Origin: SR-FBR-E99 sp963732365 | Lineage (GTDB): Bacteria; Bacteroidota; Bacteroidia; Bacteroidales; VadinHA17 | Assembly (NCBI GenBank): GCA_963732365.1 | Contig: CAVSZC010000005.1 | Coordinates: 62,001-126,000, forward strand | Reading direction: 5' to 3' | DNA: 64,000 bases | Translations under genes and position numbers: made by a program | The notes under the pieces: generated by a model | Told to the model about the DNA's origin: nothing | What the model saw: only the letters and a program-made list of their open reading frames with translations | The model's database searches: none | In this document: piece by piece, positions 17,478 to 26,228 of the stretch | Layout: every line of letters starts with the position of its first letter | Numbering within the stretch: the first letter of the stretch is position 1

Positions 17478-18842
17478 TCAAATATCTTTTATTTCACAGA
17501 TTACCCTGCTAAGCTTACCTGAATTTATGTTCACCAGGGGATCACCAAAAATTACTTCTACTCCAGGTTCATTACAATCGTAGTCAGTAAACACCTTCCT
17601 TATGCTTCTGATAAGTATTTCCTCAATATCAGCCCTTTCCACCATTGGCTTTAGTTTGATCCTTAATATCAGGTGGTCATAATCTTTTTGGATTGCCTGA
17701 AATTCTTCAATGTCGTCTGAAACTGAAATGATTGTCCTGCTGATATAATCCTGGTAGATAAATTGCCTTGAATTGTCTTTTTTTCTGATACCCCAGCAAA
17801 GATCGTCAGAACGACCCTGAATTTTCTCAATCACCCTGAAACTCGATCCACACTCGCATTTATTCCTGCTCACGGTTAATATATCGTTTAATTCGTATCG
17901 GATTATCGGTAATGAGCTTTTATGGAGATCGGTAACAATAAGTTTATGACATGGATCTCCAGGGACAGTGGGTGAACCATCTTGATTAAGAAGCTGAATA
18001 CCAACAACATCTTCATTTATGTGTAAATTGCCATACCTGCAGGTTATGCCAATAGCTCCTTCACTGCATTTATAAATTTCTCGAACTTCACAGTTAAATA
18101 TTTCCTTCAGGAAATCCTTAACATCAGGATATAAAACCTCGGCATATGAAACTAACTTAATTGGGTTCACGCTGAGTTTTCCTTTTCCTTTCTCCCCGGC
18201 AAGGATTTTAAGCATGGAAGGTGGGGCTGAAATAATATTTGGTTGCAGATCATTTAGTTTCTTCAGGATGTTCTCTATTGAATCTAACTGATCGATATAT
18301 GTAAGCCTGTGCCCGAATTTGTCGAGACTGAAGGCAGGAGAGGTGATCCTGAGAATAAAAGCAAGATTGATTTTTTCCTTTTTGGGGAAGTCAAATCGGG
18401 CAAAAAAGACTGCTCTCAGAAGATTTTCTTCACTTTTGGTTATAATCTCGACTCCTTTATTGCCACTAGTCCCTGAAGACATACCGACGGTTGCTCCTTT
18501 TAGTCTTTTACTGAAATCCCTGGTCCTTTCAGTATTAAGACAAAACTCAATTAACTCATTCTTATCAAGGCCAAGGGTATTGAACCGGCTGAGGTTTTCC
18601 ATCATGATCTTCTTGTTAGTAACCGGAAGATTCCAGATATCTGATGTATCATACCCAGCATAATACTTCCTGTAGAAATCTGATCTTGACAGGACAAATC
18701 TCACTCTGTTCCTTATCCTGCTTTCCTGATACTTTTTTATATTTTCACTATTCCAATTCCTGAAACGGTATTTACATAACAGGTAAAAGAGAATAAAGCT
18801 ATTTCTTTCACAATATTGCCATAGATCGTCAATTATTCTCAT
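17478..18842 (-). CDS. PaaK/CapK-type adenylate-forming ligase
   Basis: 454 residues of the phenylacetate-CoA ligase/CapK family: P-loop SSGTSGNKG (122-130), YKCSEG (257-262), RYELND (315-320), CECGSS zinc-type loop (329-334), QGRSDD (342-347), and a C-terminal NSGKLSR carrying the catalytic Lys of the adenylation half-reaction. All ATP-binding motifs are present, so it should activate a carboxylic acid as acyl-AMP and pass it to CoA or another acceptor. It heads the minus-strand cluster. No carrier protein is visible nearby, so a free CoA thioester or direct amide formation by the GNAT-fold proteins is more likely. Confidence 0.82.
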   Translation of the reverse strand: MRIIDDLWQYCERNSFILFYLLCKYRFRNWNSENIKKYQESRIRNRVRFVLSRSDFYRKYYAGYDTSDIWNLPVTNKKIMMENLSRFNTLGLDKNELIEFCLNTERTRDFSKRLKGATVGMSSGTSGNKGVEIITKSEENLLRAVFFARFDFPKKEKINLAFILRITSPAFSLDKFGHRLTYIDQLDSIENILKKLNDLQPNIISAPPSMLKILAGEKGKGKLSVNPIKLVSYAEVLYPDVKDFLKEIFNCEVREIYKCSEGAIGITCRYGNLHINEDVVGIQLLNQDGSPTVPGDPCHKLIVTDLHKSSLPIIRYELNDILTVSRNKCECGSSFRVIEKIQGRSDDLCWGIRKKDNSRQFIYQDYISRTIISVSDDIEEFQAIQKDYDHLILRIKLKPMVERADIEEILIRSIRKVFTDYDCNEPGVEVIFGDPLVNINSGKLSRVICEIKDI

Positions 18843-19498
18843 TTTTATTTTTTGAACAGGTCTGATTCAGTTTTATTTTAAATACGATTGTCAAAGGTTC
18901 TGTATTATCAGTTAACTCCGAAATATAGCGTAACCTTATCCACAATAAGGAAATCTGACCATTTGAATGTGTTGGTAATTACCAGGGAGGTCCGGCAGTT
19001 TTTTGCAGATCGTCCTGTTTGTTTTATATATATTTCTGATTCCCTCCCCTTCAAGGCTGCTGAAGGTCTTTTAGAATGAGAAAGGGAAAAAGGGTGAAGC
19101 AGATCCCTTATTGAAATTTTCTTCATGGTCAATGACTTACTTAACCAAAATTAAGAATTATCTGAGGATAATTTTATGAAATTGAGATAACAACACCAAG
19201 GATCGCATTAAGGGCTGTTGATGCAGAAGATAAATCTTTTAAATAACCATATATATTTAATTTCAAAGATGCCATCCGGTTTGAAGGGGGAGTTGTCAAA
19301 TAGCAGCCAGGTTTAGGATGCTGCGTGTATCATTCACATAGAGCGATGTTTGATTCCGGACATAATTAACGCCTATGCCTAAAACATCATTCCCTTTGAC
19401 CAAACAGATATTTTGTATTTTTATAATCGGTCAAATGAATATTTGTATTAATGAATCTTGATTAAAAATCTCATTGTCAATATTATACAAATTTTTTA
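18843..19498. other. 656-bp divergent intergenic region
   Basis: Lies between the head of the minus-strand cluster and the plus-strand acyltransferase gene. Two short open frames here (63 and 74 codons) look like chance. It must hold the promoters for both directions, but no full TTTG-20-TAnnTTTG match stands out. Confidence 0.4.
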
Positions 19499-20725
19499 AT
19501 GCACAAAAAGAATGTTCCACATATACCCAAACCAAATGCCTTTGTGTATTATACTGTTGGCTTTCTGGCTGGTTTATACTTTCGTGGGTTCCTTGGACTT
19601 AGGATAGACCGCTCCGCTATAAAAGGTATCAGGCCCCCTTTCTTTGTGCTGGCCGGGCACGCCAGCTGGCTCGACTTTATTACAGTAACCGTTGCACTTT
19701 TACCACACAGGATGAATTACATGGCAGCCTACAACTTTTTCAGGAATCCTGTGCTCAAATCCCTGCTTAGTTTCATGGGAGTAATTCCCAAAAATCAATT
19801 CACCAGTGATAATCATGCCATACTTAAGACAAAAGATGTGATTGGACGTGATGGCATTATAGCCATATTCCCTCATGGATGTTTATCTAACGAGGGTCGT
19901 CCGGGGGGATTTGCCGCTCCAAGCATAGCAAAACTCATAAAGGCATTTAAAGTCCCGGTAGTTGTCGTAAAGATTAATGGTGGTTATCTCTCCCTCCCAC
20001 GCTGGACAAAGAGAATCCGCAGGGGGCGCATGGATGTAACTGTTACCAGAATTCTTAACAGGGAGGAGCTGAATACCCTTTCTGCAGATGACATTTACCG
20101 AAGGGTGTTGAGCAGCATAGACTTTGATGACTACCTATGGCAAAGAAAGAATAACGTTACGTTCAGAGGAACTCATCTGGCCGAAGGTGCCGAAGGGGTA
20201 CTGTACAAATGCCCAAAATGCCGGGCAGAATTCACCTTGCGCTCAAAAGGGAATAAACTATATTGCCATAGCTGCAACAATGAAGCCATTTTAAACAGCA
20301 AACTGTTTTTTGAACCCGGCAGAGAGGACAGTATTGTGTTTGATGGCTTTGATCACTGGTATGACTTCCAGAAGGAGAGTCTTTTAACCGAAATTCATGA
20401 CCCTGATTTCAGGATGTCAGCCAGCACAGTGCTACAGTGGAACGAACCGGGAAAGTATGGTTATCAGGAAATGGGGCACGGTAAGCTGAGTCTCACCAGG
20501 GAAGCGGTGATCTATGAAGGAAAAATTTTTGACCAAATGGGTACCCAGTACTTTAATATGAAAGATATCGTTATGGTGCCCTATGCAGCCGGCGAGTACT
20601 TCGAAATAGCCAGGGGAAATGACATCCGGCGATTCGTGCTGGATGATGTCAGAATGATGATGAAATGGGTCCTCGCTATCCGGCTTATCCGGGATACTTA
20701 CTATGAAAAGAAAACTGAATCATGA
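19499..20725 (+). CDS. PlsC-like acyltransferase with C-terminal zinc ribbon
   Basis: 408 residues. LPLAT/PlsC domain: HAxxxD motif at His54-Asp59 (GHASWLDF), a transmembrane N-terminus, and IFPHGCLSNEGRPGG (123-137) in the place of the usual FPEGTRS block, so the Glu of the EG motif is His. C-terminal part adds a zinc ribbon with C238/C241 and C256/C259 and about 130 further residues. Likely a membrane-bound lipid acyltransferase. It is divergent from the cluster, so any link with it is inference. Confidence 0.72.
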   Translation: MHKKNVPHIPKPNAFVYYTVGFLAGLYFRGFLGLRIDRSAIKGIRPPFFVLAGHASWLDFITVTVALLPHRMNYMAAYNFFRNPVLKSLLSFMGVIPKNQFTSDNHAILKTKDVIGRDGIIAIFPHGCLSNEGRPGGFAAPSIAKLIKAFKVPVVVVKINGGYLSLPRWTKRIRRGRMDVTVTRILNREELNTLSADDIYRRVLSSIDFDDYLWQRKNNVTFRGTHLAEGAEGVLYKCPKCRAEFTLRSKGNKLYCHSCNNEAILNSKLFFEPGREDSIVFDGFDHWYDFQKESLLTEIHDPDFRMSASTVLQWNEPGKYGYQEMGHGKLSLTREAVIYEGKIFDQMGTQYFNMKDIVMVPYAAGEYFEIARGNDIRRFVLDDVRMMMKWVLAIRLIRDTYYEKKTES

Positions 20726-20802
20726 AGTGAGCCCCGGTTAGTCGGGGTGAATGACATTTTTTATCAGCAATAAATGCCATTGGTAATTAATACATTAAAC
20801 AA

Positions 20803-22239
20803 GTGAAAAAAAGAAAAGAGCTATTTAGCAGGATGGCCTATGCCAGTGGCGATATTTACGGTGGGGGAGCCTTTATTATTATAGGCCTGCTGATACTGGT
20901 TTACCTTACAAATGTGGAGGGGTTCTCCGGAACCCTTGCTGGCGCCATTGTTTTCATCGGGAAAGCCTGGGATGCCATTACTGACCCCTTTATGGGTCAA
21001 TTGTCGGACAGAACCCGGTCCCGCTTTGGCCGTCGCCGAATATATTTCCTTATAGGTAGCCTTCCTGTATTCGTCTCCTGGGTAATGTTGTGGTACAGTT
21101 TTGGTATTACCGGTACTACTGCCAAATTCATATACTACTCGTTTGCTTACATTTTCTTTTCCACATCTTTCACCATAGTTATGGTCCCCTACAACGCTAT
21201 CCTTTCCGACATGGTAAGGGACTATAACAGGCGCAGTGCGTTCACCGGCATGCGCCTTGGATTTTCTGCCGCAGCCGCCATTTTATGTGCCATTATTCCG
21301 GCGATGATCACAGGTGCCTACACTGATCCCAGGCAAGGATACCTTGTCATGGGGCTCACCTTTGGGGTGGTATTCGCCATAGGCTGGCTGGTGGTATTCT
21401 TTGGTACATGGGAAAATGAGATTAAGCCAAGCCCTGTAACCTCCCTGAAGGACTGGCTGTTTGTACTCAAAAACCGTTCTTTCCGGATTTATGTAACCGT
21501 ATTCATTCTCTGTCAGATGGCTATTGATACAGTTATGACACTGGCCGTCTATTTCCTGACGGTATCATTGAAGAAGGTGGACCTTTTTGTTCCGATAATG
21601 GGATCCATCCTGATCACCCAACTTGTTTTTATCGGTATATTCTCCCAGTTGGCTCTGAAAAAAGGCAAGACTGCGCCAGCCTTTGTGTCCGCCGGAATAT
21701 GGATTGCAGCCAGCGTTGTCATAGCGTTCCTGAAACCTGCCACGCCGGATATTGTTGTTATCACCATCTGCTCGCTTATCGGGATTGGCGGTGCCGGATG
21801 TAATCTCTTTTCATGGTCTGTCCTGCCCGACATAGCCGATGTAGATGAACTGATTACCGGACGCCGCAGGGAAGGCCTCTACTCAGGCGTATCTACTTTC
21901 CTGCGAAAACTATCCGGAGGTGTGGTTGTTGGTGTACTGGGAATCGCTTTGGATTTAGTCGGGTACAGTAAGGAGGCTGTCAGTTCAGGAAACATTTCTC
22001 CAACAACAGACTGGGGTATACGCCTTCTTTTTTGTGCCATCCCCATTACATTCCTGATTTTTGCTCTCCTATCCCTCCGTAAGTATAAGTTGGGCAGACA
22101 GGAATTCACCGTCATGAGTCACATTCTGAACCGTTTCAGAAATGGGGAAACGAACATAGCCTTTGAGGAGGAAGAACTCAGGGTATGTCAGCAACTAACC
22201 GGATTGAAGGGGAATCGGTTCTTTGGTACCGATAATTAA
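20803..22239 (+). CDS. GPH-family sugar:cation symporter (MFS)
   Basis: 478 residues with 12 membrane helices. Start is GTG at 20803. Family signs: YASGDIYGGG near residue 13, then KAWDAITDPFMGQLSDRTRSR-type loop (split over 53-73) with the Asp residues used for cation coupling in MelB-like symporters, and RRRIYF after it. Imports a glycoside or sugar with Na+ or H+. It follows the acyltransferase gene by 77 bp on the same strand and may share its transcript. Confidence 0.85.
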   Translation: MKKRKELFSRMAYASGDIYGGGAFIIIGLLILVYLTNVEGFSGTLAGAIVFIGKAWDAITDPFMGQLSDRTRSRFGRRRIYFLIGSLPVFVSWVMLWYSFGITGTTAKFIYYSFAYIFFSTSFTIVMVPYNAILSDMVRDYNRRSAFTGMRLGFSAAAAILCAIIPAMITGAYTDPRQGYLVMGLTFGVVFAIGWLVVFFGTWENEIKPSPVTSLKDWLFVLKNRSFRIYVTVFILCQMAIDTVMTLAVYFLTVSLKKVDLFVPIMGSILITQLVFIGIFSQLALKKGKTAPAFVSAGIWIAASVVIAFLKPATPDIVVITICSLIGIGGAGCNLFSWSVLPDIADVDELITGRRREGLYSGVSTFLRKLSGGVVVGVLGIALDLVGYSKEAVSSGNISPTTDWGIRLLFCAIPITFLIFALLSLRKYKLGRQEFTVMSHILNRFRNGETNIAFEEEELRVCQQLTGLKGNRFFGTDN

Positions 22240-22255
22240 CTGCAAAAACCCACAG

Positions 22256-22402
22256 GCTGACCACAAGGACACGATCTCACTATTCGATGGGGTCTGGTGA
22301 GGGTCGGGGGAGGATCGTCAGTTTGGGTCAATTGGTGTGTGAGGAAATCAAACCTTGTCAAATTGACAGAAACTAAATTTGGTCAAGTCGCCTGATTTTC
22401 AA
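22256..22402. repeat. Composite island repeat (T1), middle block
   Basis: Contains the ACACGATCTC block, the GGTCGGGGGAGGATCGTC block and then a CAATTGGTGTGTGA tail shared only with the copy before the disrupted paralogue at 37417-37560. Marks the left edge of the repeat-separated island. Confidence 0.6.
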
Positions 22403-22411
22403 CACGACTAT

Positions 22412-22915
22412 TTACTTCTTTTCTCGTGTAAATGTCAATGTGGAAACAATCTCGCTATTAACGGTGGTAGTCATTAGCATCAGATCAGGTGATTTAAACT
22501 CTAACCTCCATTTCAAGGGGGCTTTTTCAGGGTCGGAAATATACTGATATTGAACTCCCTCGCATATGGTTCCCGATGTAAACCACCATACATTCATGTC
22601 AAGTCCAGCAAAGGCATCAAATAGTTGGGCATGAATGAATTTATTATTCTTGTTATCATACCCCCATAGTCCTTTCTCAGTTAAATAGATTTTGCCTTTG
22701 GTACTGGCTACCATATAATCTTCCATCCCAATTCCGAACAATTTATACTCACAAGTAACAGTTGAGTCTTTGCCCATTTCAGCTGTCCAGCTACCCAGCA
22801 TCTGTTTCATTAACTCAACCTGGTTTAGAGTTGTCGGTGTGGTTTGTGCCTGTAATCCGTTGACAAAAAGTAACATGGATACAGCAATCATTGTGGTAAA
22901 CCATAACTTTTTCAT
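22412..22915 (-). CDS. Secreted DUF1579-like protein
   Basis: 167 residues with a cleavable signal peptide (cut after VNGLQAQ). The mature part (MLGSWTAEMGKDSTVTCEYK, then GVQYQYISDPEKAPLKWRLEF and LTFTREKK at the end) resembles the DUF1579-like lipocalin-type barrel proteins of Bacteroidota; function unknown. A close paralogue at 37561-39528 is cut by an insertion sequence, and the pair share their downstream flank, so one copy is a duplication of the other. Confidence 0.72.
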   Translation of the reverse strand: MKKLWFTTMIAVSMLLFVNGLQAQTTPTTLNQVELMKQMLGSWTAEMGKDSTVTCEYKLFGIGMEDYMVASTKGKIYLTEKGLWGYDNKNNKFIHAQLFDAFAGLDMNVWWFTSGTICEGVQYQYISDPEKAPLKWRLEFKSPDLMLMTTTVNSEIVSTLTFTREKK

Positions 22916-22971
22916 TTGAATTAGATTTAATTAGTGGATATGATTAAATTACTGTTTCTCAGAAATATGAT

Positions 22972-23003
22972 GCAAGTTAAGGCAGCAATAAGCTAAAGTC
23001 AAT
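22972..23003 (-). promoter_or_regulatory. Promoter of the DUF1579-like gene
   Basis: Minus strand ATTGACTT (22996-23003), 20 bp, TAACTTGC (22972-22979); about 55 nt before the start codon at 22915. Confidence 0.5.
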
Positions 23004-23060
23004 TTTTTCTACTGGATGAAATAGATTTAGCCTCTTTAATACCTGAACATATTTTAAAAA

Positions 23061-23275
23061 CCATTCCCAACCTCCCCCGTTTTCAGGTCATGTTAAGGTA
23101 TCATTTCTGACCCCAGAGACACGATCTCAGTGTTGGATGGGAGTGGTGAGAATCGAAGGTAGATAGCTCATCTGGATAAACCAAATTGAGAAATAAAAGG
23201 TCTATCCAATCATTTTAAGTTCCACAAAAGCCGTCCTTCTTTGACCACTTCAAAAGAAGGTCTGAAAAGACTTAA
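23061..23275. repeat. Composite island repeat (T1), nearly full copy
   Basis: Carries the CCCAACCTCCCC and CTGACCCCAGAGACACGATC blocks and, at the right end, the hairpin CCTTCTTT (23235-23242) / AAAGAAGG (23253-23260) followed by GGTCTGAAAAGACTTAACAT. The right end abuts the kelch-like gene module. Confidence 0.65.
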
Positions 23276-23317
23276 CATACATAACCAAAAAACGAAGATT
23301 TAACATTTTCTGGCAGG

Positions 23318-24319
23318 TTACCTATTTGCACCCTTCGAATTCCACACATCATTCGTTCCAAATTTGTAAGCAGTCGTATCGCCACCAATTACCCACATAC
23401 GATCTTTATAATCTATTACTGAAAAACTTTTTCTCGCTGCCCAAGCAGATGAACTTGCTGACTTATTCCATACAGTTCCATCAGAAGAAGACCAGACATC
23501 ATTTAAATGAGTTGATGGAAACAGAGGACATCCACCCATCAGCCACATTTTGTCACGATAAACAATTACCTGGGGTGCATACCTTTTGGGCCATGACGCA
23601 GCATCAGTTGCCTGAATCCAACTTTTACCATCATTTGAATACCAAACATCATTCAGGTAAACGAACTTTTTATCCTTTCTATATACACCACCAATTACCC
23701 ACATTTTATTATCATATACTACTGATGATTGGGCACATCTTATTGACCATGATGCTGAATCGGTTGTTTGAATCCAGTTTATGCCATCTGATGAACACCA
23801 TACATCATTTTTCCAACTGCCATCATACCCACCAAAGACCCAGATTTTATTGTCAAATACTACTGATGTATGATAATGCCTTCCAGTCCAGGGTGCAGCG
23901 GCTGTAGCTTGCTCCCATTCAATACCATCTGATGAATACCACACATCGTTCAAATTGTTGCCATTAGCTAAGCAGCCACCTATTACCCATACTTTGTTAT
24001 TGAAAACCACTGAAGTAAAGCATGCCCTGCCTGACCACCCAGCATTGCCAGATGCCATTGTCCATGTTAAACCATTTTTTGAATACCAGATGTCATTTAA
24101 GACAATTGTATCGCTACTGCCACCCATTACCCACATTTTATTATTGAAAACTACTGCAGAATGCTGAAACCTTGCTTGCCATTCAGCAGAAGTGGTCACT
24201 GGTGTCCAATGCATTTGGGCAGATAGCTTGGTTGTTAGACTACAGACAGAAAATACAATTACTGCTACCAAACTCTTTGCTGATGTCATAGCTTCTTTAT
24301 TAGTAAAATTAACAGTCAA
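23318..24319 (-). CDS. Secreted kelch/galactose-oxidase-like repeat protein (copy 1)
   Basis: 333 residues: signal peptide ending near LSAQ, then about six repeats of the form VVFNNKMWVMGG-x-NDVWYSxDGxxW, the tandem blades of a beta-propeller. The conserved Gly-Gly and Trp of kelch repeats are present. Expected to be a secreted or outer-surface binding propeller. It is very similar, along its whole length, to 43897-44898; the flanks are duplicated too. Confidence 0.78.
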   Translation of the reverse strand: MTVNFTNKEAMTSAKSLVAVIVFSVCSLTTKLSAQMHWTPVTTSAEWQARFQHSAVVFNNKMWVMGGSSDTIVLNDIWYSKNGLTWTMASGNAGWSGRACFTSVVFNNKVWVIGGCLANGNNLNDVWYSSDGIEWEQATAAAPWTGRHYHTSVVFDNKIWVFGGYDGSWKNDVWCSSDGINWIQTTDSASWSIRCAQSSVVYDNKMWVIGGVYRKDKKFVYLNDVWYSNDGKSWIQATDAASWPKRYAPQVIVYRDKMWLMGGCPLFPSTHLNDVWSSSDGTVWNKSASSSAWAARKSFSVIDYKDRMWVIGGDTTAYKFGTNDVWNSKGANR

Positions 24320-24379
24320 CTAAAGTTAGGCAATTATGTCTTAGCTCACCTGTAAATTTGACGGTTATTCCCCAAATCA

Positions 24380-24540
24380 TGGCCCAAAATGCTGAGGCTT
24401 TCGGTTTTACCATGACATCCCGACAACTGTCTCGGGATCGTCATTGGCAGCATCCTGACCCCTGACGCTTGCAGTCAGGGCGTCATGACTGCCGCGAAAG
24501 AAAAAACCACTTACCCGTAATCCGTGTAAGTGGTTGAATT
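24380..24540. repeat. Composite island repeat (T2) with terminator-like hairpin
   Basis: Starts TGGCCCAAAATGCTGA. Inner hairpins ATCCCGA/TCGGGAT and CCTGAC/GTCAGG, then AACCACTTAC (24505) pairing with GTAAGTGGTT (end 24535). The last hairpin also lies next to tRNA-Asn remnants in other copies. Confidence 0.65.
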
Positions 24541-24547
24541 GCCTGGC

Positions 24548-24874
24548 TTACACTTTACCTCGTCTCAGTAACAGATAACCGCAACAGATTATTACTATCA
24601 ATCCTATCAGCTTGAATAAAGCCAATAATGACATCAATTCAGGAATTCCGAATTTAATGATTGAAAGAGTCATCCCGATCAACGGAATAATAAGCCCCAG
24701 ATACAGAGGATACTTTTTTCTGTTAAACAACAGAATGCCTATACCAGCGTAAACAATACCAAAAATCAGCAGGCCAATGCTTCCTGGCACATCAGGATCT
24801 TGTATGTACAGGACAACATGCAGAACTCCTGTTATCAGAAGGAGTATTCCCGCAAGAATTCGGATCTGTTTCAT
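24548..24874 (-). CDS. Small integral membrane protein (copy 1)
   Basis: 108 residues with four hydrophobic helices (starting near residues 5, 30, 55 and 85). Start set at ATG 24874 because the paralogue at 40918-41244 begins at the same residue; an upstream ATG at 24946 would add 24 residues without support. Function unknown. Confidence 0.68.
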   Translation of the reverse strand: MKQIRILAGILLLITGVLHVVLYIQDPDVPGSIGLLIFGIVYAGIGILLFNRKKYPLYLGLIIPLIGMTLSIIKFGIPELMSLLALFKLIGLIVIICCGYLLLRRGKV

Positions 24875-24906
24875 AATAGAAGGATTTTGGGTGTTATAAA
24901 CTGAAG

Positions 24907-24938
24907 TCAATTTACTCCATATTACAGGGCAAGTCAAG
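24907..24938 (-). promoter_or_regulatory. Promoter of membrane protein copy 1
   Basis: Minus strand CTTGACTT (24931-24938), 20 bp, TAAATTGA (24907-24914). The paralogous gene at 40918 has the same arrangement, so the promoter was duplicated with the gene. Confidence 0.55.
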
Positions 24939-24996
24939 CATTTCATTGCAATAATTGCCTTTAGCCCCTTATAGACTCTCAGATTTCCACAAAATC

Positions 24997-25170
24997 CTGG
25001 CCCAAAATGCTGAGGCTTTCGGTTTTACCATGACATCCCGACAACTGTCTCGGGATCGTCATTGGCAGCATCCTGACCCCTGACGCTTGCAGTCAGGGGC
25101 GTCATGACTGCCGCGAAAGAAAAAACCACTTACCCGAAATCCGTGTAAGTGGTTGACTTGCTTCGCTTCC
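24997..25170. repeat. Composite island repeat (T2), second copy
   Basis: Almost identical in its inner part to 24380-24540 and 30950-31118; ends with the 25124-25154 hairpin (AACCACTTAC/GTAAGTGGTT) and a GACTTGCTTCGCTTCCC tail like the flank of the tRNA-Asn remnants. Confidence 0.65.
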
Positions 25171-25300
25171 CTTTTCTACGAAAGATGCAGCTATAATTCA
25201 ATGATTAGTATGTGACTATCAAAAAACTAAAAGGTTAGACTTCCTGCAAATTTTCAAGAACACAACTTGATAAATGATGTGTTTTGAATAGTTTTAGAAA

Positions 25301-26017
25301 ATGAAAAAAGTAGTAATCATTGGAGCAACAAGTGGAGTAGGTAAGTCATTAGCCGAGATTCTTTTGCGGGAAGGTTATTTAGTTGGTATAACTGGAAGAC
25401 GAGAAGGTTTGTTAGAATCGATACAAGAAAAGAATTTAGGTAGGGTGTTTCTTAAGAAAATGGATGTACAGGATTTATCATCTTGTGAATCAGCTTGTAT
25501 TGAACTTGCTAAGCAGATTGGGGGTATGGATTTATTGATTATCGCCGCAGGTATTGGTGAGGAAAATATGCGTTTAAATTTTGAAGTTGAGAATAATGTA
25601 ATTAAAACCAATATTCAGGGTTTTACTAATATCTCTCTTTGGGGAATGAATTTTTTCAAGAAACAGGGTTATGGTCATCTTGTGAATATTAGTTCAATTG
25701 CTGGAATCAGGGGAAATGGACTTGCCCCATCATATAATGCAACAAAAGCATATCAAATCAATTACCTGGAAGGGTTAAGGTTGAATGCCCATAAATCTAA
25801 TTTACCTATCAATATTACAGATGTTCGTCTAGGATTTGTTGATACTGCTATGGCGAAGGGAGAAGGTCTTTTTTGGGTAGCACCAGTACAAAAAGCGGCT
25901 GAGCAAATCTTAGATGCAATCAAAAAACAGAAAAAAGTGGTTTATGTAACAAAGAGATGGAGGCTGGTTGGATATTTATTAAAAATACTCCCCTATTCAA
26001 TTCTCAAAAGGCTTTAA
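25301..26017 (+). CDS. SDR-family oxidoreductase
   Basis: 238 residues: Rossmann TGxxxGxG-type motif GATSGVGK (8-15), IIAAGIG (NNAG position), active-site Ser in VNISSIAG and YNATK (Tyr-x-x-x-Lys). Classical short-chain dehydrogenase with a hydrophobic C-terminus (RLVGYLLKILPY) that may touch the membrane. NAD(P)-dependent; substrate unknown. It is one self-contained island module with no operon partner. Confidence 0.82.
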   Translation: MKKVVIIGATSGVGKSLAEILLREGYLVGITGRREGLLESIQEKNLGRVFLKKMDVQDLSSCESACIELAKQIGGMDLLIIAAGIGEENMRLNFEVENNVIKTNIQGFTNISLWGMNFFKKQGYGHLVNISSIAGIRGNGLAPSYNATKAYQINYLEGLRLNAHKSNLPINITDVRLGFVDTAMAKGEGLFWVAPVQKAAEQILDAIKKQKKVVYVTKRWRLVGYLLKILPYSILKRL

Positions 26018-26063
26018 AACAGAAGGGGTCATACTATCAAAGTATAACCCTTTTATCTTTTTG

Positions 26064-26086
26064 CTCCCCAGCTAGGACTTGAACCT
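26064..26086. repeat. tRNA-Asn 3'-end fragment (att-like site)
   Basis: 23 bp identical to + strand bases 45161-45183, i.e. the 3' end and T-arm of the tRNA-Asn gene, in the same orientation. A T1 left end starts directly after it. Reads as an attachment-site remnant from integration at the tRNA. Confidence 0.65.
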
Positions 26087-26087
26087 T

Positions 26088-26210
26088 GTGTCTTACTCCC
26101 CCCCCGGAAGCTGGACATAATTTGAAATACTTTCAGTCCCCCATCCCCGAATTGAAAATCCGTCCTTATTTGACCACACCTAAAGGCGGTCTGACAAAAA
26201 ATAACATACT
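26088..26210. repeat. Short composite island repeat (T1)
   Basis: Left boundary TCTTACTCCCC, then ACATAATTTGAAA, and a degenerate right hairpin (CCTTATTTGACC, then AAAGGCGGTCTGAC). It lacks the middle blocks. The TIR gene module follows directly. Confidence 0.5.
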
Positions 26211-26228
26211 ATTGGAAACAACGAGGAT

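Noticed and set aside
18888..19132. Small open frames (63 and 74 codons) as a precursor peptide for the radical SAM cluster
   Set aside because: They overlap on opposite strands, have no leader/core pattern and no supporting promoter or start context; they look like chance.
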